From positions 1-32,852 of the forward strand of contig JAQGAU010000257.1 of the NCBI GenBank assembly GCA_034698045.1: 32,852 nt of DNA, in the 5' to 3' direction. This DNA comes from Paramacrobiotus richtersi (taxonomy: Eukaryota > Tardigrada > Eutardigrada > Parachela > Macrobiotidae). The notes beneath the pieces are model-generated. The model was given only the letters and a program-made list of their open reading frames with translations, was not told the DNA's origin and searched no databases. Numbering within the stretch: position 1 is the stretch's first letter; the number at the start of each line of letters is the position of its first letter. The position numbers were made by a program, and so were the translations under genes. This document shows, piece after piece, positions 20,301 to 30,200 of this stretch.

Positions 20301-20742
20301 AAACCAGCCAAACAAAACCTTTTCTTTATCAGTGATAGTTTATGTTCGTAAATTATTTTCCAGCCTACGTGAGAAAAAGTTTAAAACGTTATTAAGCAAT
20401 GTCTGTATTAAACGCGCAGGAAAACCTGATCCTGACGCACACACCTGTGCCACCGCACTACGATTTTCCATAAATCAAGCATCACAATCTGCACAAGAAA
20501 ATCTCAGGCCAAGTAGCACATCAATCTTTCACAACGCAAAAAAAATATTCAGCAAATCATAAACCAAAAAAAAGGTACAAAAACAGGGGAAAAAATACAC
20601 AGTAAATAAATAATAATAAAACAAAATGAATAAAAATCAATAAAAATAAACAAATTAACAACAAGAACAAATCTTGCTGAATAAAAGAAACGATCAGAAC
20701 CAGGAGTTGGAAAAAAAATTGTACTGTGAAGATGGGCCTTAC
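20301..20742. other. AT-rich sequence after spatacsin exon 7, no further exon seen
   Basis: On the - strand this lies downstream of the GTAAGG donor of the last recognised spatacsin exon. It contains no exon-like frame. Around 20,420-20,475 it has a stretch similar to one at about 22,985-23,045 inside spatacsin intron 4 (shared GTGCCACYGCACTACGAT). From about 20,560 it is A-rich. Confidence 0.4.
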
Positions 20743-23700
20743 TTTAGATAGAAACAGCAGTCCAACGGCCAGCTCCGTCTCCTCCAGGTCAATCAGCCGT
20801 TCCAGCGTCGCATCGGGTCCAAAGCACAGTCGGGCGTCCGCCTCGGCCAGCGCCTTGACCGCGCTGACATTTTCCATCTCCGTCGCGCGAAACTGCAGGT
20901 AAACGGCCAGCCATTCGGGGACACGGTCTTTCCGACTCTCCAACCAGTCCCGGAACCCCGTCTCCTCGACCAATTCCCCGATCACACCCACCAACTTGCT
21001 GGCCACGCAAAAATCCAAAAAACCCTGAAGAAAATACAGGGAATTTATTCTGGAGAAAATCGCGACATTTTTCAAATGACAACCTAGTTAAACTCAAAAT
21101 AATCATAAATAAAAATTAAATAGTAAATACAGTCTGTAAATAAATATACGACCCTGATTAAAATTATTACAAATAAGAGTAAAAAATGAATGATAGATTA
21201 AATTGTAAAAAATTAAAAATCAAACTAACGTGATATCTTGGTACCCATGAAGTTTATATTATTAAACATAAAACCGATACAGAATACCTGATTAAATTAC
21301 CAATTAAAAATTTACATAAAAATACAGAATTTTTATACTATTATTATATATTTATTAATAATTAGAAGCTAATTTAGCTCCTCAGTCCTCACCTCACGGA
21401 TATTTTCCGGCAACTCCAACAATCTCTGTGGATTATTTTTATCAAAAAAGGGATGCTCCATTCCAAACGCGCTCATCAAGCGTAAAATATATTCCCTCCA
21501 GTTACCCCTCTCCGAACGGGAGAACACCCCATGCCGGGCGAACTCGTCAGCAATATTCTCATTGGAAACGCGCTCCCGGAAGGCGGGCTCCAATGGATGG
21601 GTGGTGAAATCCGGTTGGCCGCGGATCCACGCGATGAGTCGATCGGAATCGTCTTGGGACAGCAGGAGGTCAAAGAGGACGTCGGCCGGGAAGGTGTCCA
21701 CCAGGGCCACGTCCTGGGTAGTCACGGCCACCTGCACAAAAAGGGGCATTATTCTTTCTTGTGCGTTTCTATTTTGTTGTTATTTTTACTGTATTTTTCC
21801 GATTTTTCCCACATTTTTTCGTAAATTTTCCTGTAGTCTTTTGAACTTCTTTCTCATTTTTCCTGTTGTCGTCTTGCTTTTTTTCCAAATTTCCCCGTAT
21901 TGTTTATTTTTATTGTTTTTTTCTGATTTTACAATTTTTTAATCATTTTTCACGTGCTTTTTTTCCAATTTTTCCCGAAGTTTTTGCTTAATTTTTGCTT
22001 AATGTTCCTTTAACTTATTTCTAATCTTTTCCGCATTTTTCCTTAATTTTTGCTTATTTTCCCTTTATTTTTTCTACTATTTCCAACATTTTTTCCATAA
22101 TTCTGGTTTACTTTTCATTTAATTTCCTCTAGTTTTTCTCGAATCTTTCCTTATAATTTTTCTGTGTGTTTTTGTTTACTAAGCGGAAACGTCCACCGTC
22201 CTGGTTCTGTACTAACCAGCAGCAAGTTGTGACGGCGCTGGACATCGCTCCAATCTTTGACCGCCTCCATCGGGAGCGGCTGCGGTAGATGCGCCTCATA
22301 CTGCACGACGTACTCGTACAGCGCATCGTCCGTCTCCGACATCACTTGACGCTCCCGCAGCTCATGTAACAGCCAGCCGCGCAGCTCGGGATTCACCGTG
22401 GCGTATAATAGATTCCGCATCTCACTGGTCACGTCCAGGCTGACAAAGTTGAGGATGTCCTGGGCGCCCGAGGGGTTACGCGCCTCCAGGTACTCCCTGT
22501 TTATTTACCGTTCAGTTAGCTATCTCGTTACTTATGAAAACTATATACTACAGTATCCACTACATTTTATAAATTAAATATTTAAAACAAAGAATTAATA
22601 TAAGGAACTACATGTATTTTATTAAAAGTTAAGCTATAAAATAATTATGTTAAAATGATTACAACATTTAAAAATTAAGCTATAATATGCAGTTATGTAT
22701 TAAAATATGTACAATATCTTAAAATACATAAACAGGTGAAAATTATATTCTAGTATAATATATTCCACTGTATTTACTAAATTTAAAAATATATCCATTG
22801 ATTTTAAACATGCACGAAAATAATCGCCGCCAAAGAATAATGACAGCATACAACAACAGATAATACATATGTCATAATATCTGTGATATTATTCGAAAAA
22901 TATAATTATTATTTGCAAACGGAAAGCAGAAAAAGTGGTATGAAACTATAATTATTAATCCATCTGTTTCGTTCTATCAGCTCGGGAAAACAGGCCGAGC
23001 AGAACCATGCAATCCGTGCCACTGCACTACGATATCCCACAATTTCAATCAAGCTACCCGATTAGCAGATAATTCCAAAATCAATAAACAATCATTCAAA
23101 TAACAATTAAAATATTACAACATTTGAAAATGACACGACTTCAACACATTAAAAAAATGAAACAATAAAACAAGTAATACATGATTTTAATACGTAATAA
23201 GAAATAGGTAATAATAGTCATGTAGAAAATTCAAAAAGGAAATAAAATAAATAATGGTAACGAATAAAAATGTTTATAAATTTATAATTAACTTATAATT
23301 ATAACTGAAATGTTTCTTCCAATTAAATAATAAAAAAAATTAAAACGAAAGCTGAAAATGCCGCAAAAACTTATTCTAACCTGGCAATAGCGACCGCCGC
23401 CTGTGTGGGGTACCCGGCCTCCAGTATCTCGCTCCTGCTCGAATAGCGTTTGGCGAGATAATCCACGGCTTTATCGACAATATCCTGCATGAACGCCAGC
23501 TCCATGACCTGGTTCTCGGCCAGGTCCTCCCAGGGGTCGGGCGCTGCCGCCCGCGCCACCTCCGCCCGGAAGCCGGTCGCCCCGTCCGCGGCGATCACCG
23601 CCACTGACATGGGGTATAAGAGCAGCACCGGGTAGCTGCCCGCGGGCGGGAAGGCGATGGCGCACTCTTGCGGGAAACTCAACCAGGTGCCGTCGCCGTC

Positions 23701-26415
23701 CGCGAGTTTCTTCACGCCTACAATCAGTTATTACATTTTTGCAATTTTCTTTAATTTTTTGTTATAGTTTACAATAATGTTTTACTGTGGCTATAGCTTA
23801 TAGAAGCTGTAGAGTTTTCTATTATTATTTAAGAAAATCTCGATTTTTCTGTATTTCACATTCAGCAGACAGTTTTGAAGGACCGCGTTAGAACATTTAA
23901 AAAAATTCAAACAAAAACAACAACAGAGAAAAATAACGGTGATTTATCTGCAGTTTTTCTTACTGATTTATTTCATAATTATCATTATTATATTACCAGC
24001 TGTAGATTTTTTTATCCTTTTCAAAACTTTCGATTTTTAAATCTTTCAAATTTAGCAGACCGGGTAAAATTATTTTAAAAACGTCAAAAAAATAAAAAAA
24101 AAGTTAAAATAATGATACATTATTTCCCGTTTTTGGCAGAATTTTCCGTGAGTTTATTTTGATTTAAATAATTAATTAAAAATACCTTGTTCTGATCATT
24201 ATACATTTATTTCATCCGAAAAAAACAGAGAATTTATTTCCTCTCTGCAAAAAAACGATACTGAAAAGATTTAAAATGTAGTTGAAAAACATTTAATTAA
24301 AATATCTGTAAAACAAAATTCGAAAAAAAACTAAAACATTTGTAAAACCCTGCAAAAAATTCGTCATTTATTACCCAGAAGCAGAATATGTTCAAAATTT
24401 GTAGCAAGGACGTATGTTTCCGTCGCCGTGCAGTGCACCGTCTGGGGCACGAACCCCTCGAACTCCTCGGGGGCGCGCCACGGCATGTTGACCGGCCCGC
24501 CGTCCACTGGCCCAAAGATCCAACCGCCCGGGGTGAAGTTCTCCTTGGCATGGTTTTTACTGACTAACTGCGCCACCTCCCGCTCCCACAGGCTGTTGAC
24601 ACGGCGACTGGGGCGGCGGCCCCCGGCGTCCGGTTGGTACGTGTCCTCCTCCAGGTAGCGGCCGGACTGGGGGGAAAAGATGGCCGACTTGGTCATGACG
24701 CTGTCTTCACCCAGCTACACATAAACACGTTAATTCACTTTATTTTACTGGGTTTATTCACTTGTTTAATCGGTCGTGAATTTTATTTACCATATGTATT
24801 TATTTAGTTTTATTTATTGTCTGCATTTCTTGTCAATAAAAGCTACACAAATAAGGAAAACAACAGCGTAAAATCGCTTTTTAAATTAAAGTATAAAAAA
24901 ACAATTATAAAATTATAAAAGATAAAAATAATATACAAAACATGAAATGAATCACTTAAAATTAATTACTTAAGATTAATCTACGAAAGCTGTATTCGTA
25001 AATCAATTTGAAATTAATTAATTAAAAATATTCTATTTGATCATTTTTAATTTTATTAATAAATTTTAAATTATCAAACTAAATTATAACATTTCGTACT
25101 GTACAGTGCATCAACAGAATCCCCGCCCTTACCGCCGCAAACTGTATCTGATGGACGTCCAAATCCGACGTAACAAAGACAATCCACTTGACATCCGGTG
25201 AGATGGCGATCAGGTGAATCTTCGCGGATGTGCGGGACGACAATAACTTCTTCAGCGACGCCACGACCAAAAACTCGCGTTCCACCGTGGAGGTGATGAA
25301 GAGTTTACGCGACACCGGCCCGTAGAACAGGCAGAGATCGGCGCCGGCGGCCGCCACCCCGCAGCGGCCCAGCTTGAGGCAGGAGGACAGCTGCAGGATG
25401 CGCGCCGAGGTCTCCACGTGGAAACGCAACAGGTGCTCGTTCTTCGCCACGCAGAATAACTCTTTCAGGGATTCCCCGCCCCGGGCGCCCTCCTGCACTG
25501 CAGTACGAGGGCATTGTTAGTTTCCTCCTGATTTTATCTTTAGTTCTTCATTTTTTTACAATTAATTTTATTAATGTTCAATTATTTTTATTTATTTTAT
25601 GCTTAGTATTTACTATTTTTATTTTATTTATTTCATTTTTTATTTTGAATTGTACATTATTAATACACTATTTTCTTAGTAATTACATTCTTTTTATTTC
25701 TCCACTTTACTGTTTATTTTATTTTATTCGGTTTTGTCCGTTTCGAATCAAAACACCAAACAAGATTATATTCGGAAAATCAGGAAAATTGCAATATCGC
25801 GTAAGAATACCACGTGCTTTTCATTCGATCAATAAAACTGAATGGAAAATCAAAAGAAAAAAAGAAAACAGAAAAACAAATGACTTGTAAAATTAGAGAA
25901 AAATTGACGAAAATCAATAAAAAAATTCCCAAAATGAAAATAAAAACTGAATGAAAAAGTAAACAAAAAGCTAACTGGAAAACCTCAATCCACAACAATA
26001 AGCGCGACTTACAATTGGGAAAAATGCAGAACTTGAGCAGTTGCAGCGCATCATCCAGCTGCAGCCCCAACCCATGCTCCAGCCCCGCATTGGCGATAAA
26101 CTGGAATCCAAACTGCATCAGCACAACAAACTTGACATTCTGCCCGCCCTCCATGGTCTCAATCATGTAAAACAGCATCTCATGGGTGCTCCCGTCGAGA
26201 AGGACCAACCGACGCCCGTCCATCCACAGAAGGTCCGCCACATTGTGGCGCAGGAGTTTCAGCTGACGCCCGCCGAGGACGGCGTAGAAGAGGTCCCCGG
26301 CGGCGGTCAGACAGCACAGGGCGTCGTGGGCAGGGGAGAGGTGGATGGTGGAGGACTTGTCCAGGGGCAGCTTGAACAGGAGGCGTTTCTGCAGGTGGGT
26401 GATGTTGCTGGCCAT
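20743..26415 (-). CDS. SPG11: Spatacsin (SPG11) homologue, N-terminal seven exons only
   Basis: Spatacsin works with spastizin and AP-5 in lysosome reformation and endosomal sorting. Exons on the - strand: 26415-26013, 25497-25133, 24714-24375, 23717-23381, 22496-22217, 21731-21393, 21024-20743. Phases are consistent and give 782 codons from the Met at 26415. Similarity to human spatacsin, from memory: exon 1 HDALCCLTAAGDLFY against its early LTAAGSLQVL region; exon 6 NENIADEFARHGVFSRSE against MRNEILDKLARNGVFLASE; exon 7 resembles the following helical repeats. The first three exons suggest a beta-propeller-like half, the rest helical repeats. The exon 5 donor (GTTAGT at 22216) was chosen for phase; GTAAAC at 22179 is an alternative. 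Exon 7 ends at a good donor (AAA/GTAAGG), but no later exon is found, whereas human spatacsin has 2,443 residues. The C-terminal domain is missing from the window. Confidence 0.8.
21745..22178. repeat. Polypyrimidine tract in spatacsin intron 5
   Basis: About 430 bases are almost wholly T and C on the + strand, with many degenerate TTTTTCC/ATTTTTCC units. On the gene's own strand this is a GGAAAAA-type purine run. The other introns of the gene are AT-rich without this strand bias. Confidence 0.6.
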
Positions 26416-26510
26416 GGTGTGGCTGGAGAGAGTCGCATTCCGTGGAAAACGGGTTCGATGAGTTCTCTGTGCTTTACAGATTATGGTCGTACTCGATTAA
26501 GGTTCTGTAT

Positions 26511-26930
26511 ACATTTTTACACCAGGCATCTACAAAAATATGCAACTTTGCACGTTTCGACGTGTTTTCAAGATCTTCGACTGTTTACAGTTTATTCTGA
26601 CAGCTGCCACTGCAGCAAGCCGAGGGCGGTAGGGAATGGTGTGGCGTGTCGAGGCTGAATGGACCAGGCCAATCAGCTGACCGCCTTATTGCCGTCGCAA
26701 TTCGGAAAGGAGAAGGTACCCGAATGCTGGACAGATTAGGTTAATACTGGATTATTTTTACGGCCAGCCTTTCGGCCCTTTCTACACAAAATGTCCACTT
26801 TTTCGATGTTCCTCGACTGATTATTCTGGCAGCTGCCACTGCAGTCATTCGGGGCGCACGCCGAGGGTGGTGGCGGAGTGGTGTGACGTGGCGAGGCTGA
26901 GTTGACCAGACCAGTCAGCTGACAGCCGTT
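26511..26930. repeat. Tandem duplication upstream of spatacsin
   Basis: Two diverged copies of a unit of about 175 bases, at about 26,511-26,683 and 26,751-26,925. Shared landmarks are TTATTCTG(A/G)CAGCTGCCACTG, GCCGAGGG(C/T)GGT, CGAGGCTGA and TCAGCTGAC. The period at CAGCTGCCAC is 229 bases. The pair starts about 95 bases upstream of the spatacsin ATG and lies between it and the 3' end of the helicase gene, so it covers the likely spatacsin promoter. Confidence 0.7.
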
Positions 26931-27285
26931 TTTGATAACCCCAATAGCGTTTGAATATCCAGTCTCCACAGTAGACGAGTTTTATGTCAGAAAATTTACT
27001 ACATAAATTCATTTTGATTGTCAGCTAAAGGATTCATTTACAAGGTATAAACGCTAAAAGCTCAAAGTCAAAACGAACAGTATCAAAGAGCAATACAAAA
27101 AAACGAACGCAGTCCGTTCTAACTGCAGCAATTACAAAAATAGTATAAACCGAAGAAAAACCAACAGAATCCTTTGAAGTAACAATATAAACAGCCATTT
27201 CAACAAACAATCATAACTATAATACAACTCGCATGACCGCAAGTCCGGAACCGAACCAGCAACAGCATTCCGAAACTATGACCTT
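26931..27285. other. Between the helicase 3' end and the spatacsin promoter
   Basis: No gene seen. This stretch should hold the 3' UTR of the - strand helicase gene. I found no canonical AATAAA on that strand. Confidence 0.4.
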
Positions 27286-30200
27286 TCACGCCCGCTCGAC
27301 GTACTGCTGCCCCTCCACCACCAACCCATGCTCCTCCGCAAACCTCACCCACGGTTGCCACACTGAATCCTCCCCGGCCCCGTCCTTGGACACCTTCAGC
27401 GTACTGGCGCTCCCGACCACCATCATGCCGCGGCGGGCGCGCGTCATCAGCACGTTAAAGCGCCGCTTATCCTCCAGGAACCCGATTTTCCCGTCTTGCC
27501 GACAGCGCACCGCTGAGAAGATGATCACGTCCTTCTCCTTACCCTACAAAACCACCAACGTAATAAACTCATTAAAAACGTAATTTTTAATTAATTTAAT
27601 TAATATTAATTTAATTAATTTCCAATTTTTGTTGTCATTAAAAATTAATTTTTAGTTAATTCAGTTCTTGTTTTTATTTTTTTTCTCAACATAATTTTTA
27701 ATTTTTATTGTCATTAAAAAGTTAATTTCTAATTAATTTAGTTATTGTTGTTAATTTCCCTGTTATTCGTCCTTAATTAATTTATAATTTTTATTGTAAT
27801 TAAAGATTTAATTTTAATTAATTCAGTTATGGTTTTTATTTTTCTTATTATTTTTCCTTAAATTAATTTGTATTTTTTGTTGTCAGTAAAAGCATTGATG
27901 TGTATTATCGACTAACTTACCTGGAACCCATCAACTGTAACGATATCGATATCTTTGGCGAATTTCTTGAGTTTCGGGGAGATCTTGACTTTATTCTTCA
28001 AGAGGTTGACCTGATCCTTATACGCACTGACCACGCCCACTTCCCGCGCTTCGACCGCCGTGCCCCCCACAACCGGTTGCTCCAAGCACAGCAGCTTCTT
28101 CAACAAACAAACGACCACTTTGGCTTCCATCTCGTTGTACTTGGAGCCGCCGCTCTTTGACGATTCCTTCCCGTCGATGTCCACCAACACCACCGGCTTA
28201 CTCGCATCGGGCCAGTTAACACCCGCCGGCAATGGGCGTTCTTCCGGTCGAACCAACGGCCGCAATTCCCCGCCGTAGAACTCCTCCGACGGGAACTGGA
28301 TGATGAAGGGATGGCAACGGTAGTGCTCGTTGAGCATGATCAGTTGGTCGCCTTTCATCCGGGCCAACCGGTCGAACAGTGACACACTCAGATCCATGTC
28401 TCTGTCATCTGATTTGGCCAGTTGGACTAGCGGGATGGGTTGTTTGTGGTCACCCACACCTAAAATCGTGTCCTTCTTCTGTTTGGCCAGTTCGTGGACT
28501 TGCGGTGGAAGTTGTTTGTGATCACCCACGAGCACTGCGCGTTGGGCTTTAACGATGGCAATCAGTGCACACGGTTCCGTCAACTGCAAGTAACGCAACA
28601 CTGTTATGACAAGGAAGCAGATGCGAACTATGCTCAGCCGTTTCATGAAGTCCTTCCAGTAGAGTTTTCTAAATTTCATAAACGATAACTCTGGAACTCC
28701 CTGTCGGCATAGCAAGTGACTTACTTTCGGTTACGCATTTCTCGCGATTTTTATATACGTAAGATCTAGTTTGCCTAACAACATCATCTGGCCGTCCTTC
28801 CTTAAATCAGAAATGTATCTTCTGCTGGAAGGACGTAAAACGGCGTAAACAAAAATAATGCAACCATTGCAACGTACCTGTGATGCTTCATCGATGACCA
28901 CGACGCTAAACCGTAACTTCTTCAAATCCGCCAGTCCGGCGCCGGTGCACGTGCTAACGACGAGATCGGCCTCCTGCAGCTTCTGCTCCTGACTCTTCTT
29001 CCGCTCACTACGAGTCCGCCCCTCGGCCAGGTTCTCCAACGCGTATGGCTGTAGTTCCTTGGCCACGGAAGACTTGTCACCGATCCGAACCGGCGCGAAA
29101 GGCTGATCTATGGATTAACGAACATAACACGCTTCGAATTCCGTGTTCAGTTACTGCAATAGCACCATACAAGTACCTGGATAGTTTCTCCTGTAAGTCG
29201 CCACAATTTTACCCAGAATGTTGTCCGCCGCGGTGTTGGTTGAAGCAACGGCCAGCACCTGACACTTTCCGTATTTGGCCATTAACGCGCGCAACAGATC
29301 CACAGTCATATGCGTCTTCCCTAAATACAGCTTTATCTGATAACTCTGTTCGTGTTTTATCATAACGACGGTTTATAATTATACCTGTGCCCGGAGGTCC
29401 CTGCACAACAGTCAACTTATTCCCGCTCGCGTACGCTCTCCTCACCGCCGTCTTCTGTGATTCATTCAACCGGTCGATAAACTCCTCCACCTCCCCACCA
29501 CAACCCTCGTCCGGCACCTCCGCTGCATCTCCCATGATCTCCTCGTACGCTTCGCTCGCTGCACTCCGTTCCGTCACAAACGCACACAGCGCGTCCAGTG
29601 CGTAGTTGAAGGTGGTGCTGTTGCCTACCACCTCCATTTCCCACTTGGCCAGCTCGATCTCCGCGGGCGGGGCGAAATCAAAGCGGACCAGGATGTCGGG
29701 GGAGATGTCGATGATCACGCCCAGCATGCAGACGAATTCGTCCGTGTTGGGGGAATCTTTCGGCTTGTTCATGCGCTTGAAGCGGACAATGTCGCCTACG
29801 CGGGGCTTGTCGGCGTTCTCCACGCGGTAGTTGAATTTGTCCTTTTTCCTGCACGTGAACTGTGTTAAAGGTCAGTTGTGCTAACCGGTATTCAATAATT
29901 TAAATTATTGAATTTTAATTAACTTCAAACAAGTTACAATTTTGTAATCACTATATTAAAAAATAATTGCCGTATTAAATTATTATATAATTATTATTCA
30001 GTTATTTTCCCAATTTATTTTAATTAATTAAAAATCAGGTTATCGCAGATTAGTACAGTCGCTGTCTAATAACTGATTTAAAATAATCCTAATTTTTCAT
30101 TTAATTTATCATACATGTGACTGTTTAAGCATGTGCTTTTACTGTCGGTTGAGTTAGTTATCGTTAAACTGGCAAAAGACTCCGGACACTTGCTTCGCTC

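Noticed and set aside
22560-24320. Long AT-rich stretches that might be taken for mobile element tails
   Set aside because: They lie inside spatacsin introns and are the general intron composition on this side of the window; no element ends or coding remains are visible.
26041-26658. 205-codon + strand frame over spatacsin exon 1
   Set aside because: Antisense shadow of the first spatacsin exon; Gln/His/Gly-rich with no family resemblance.
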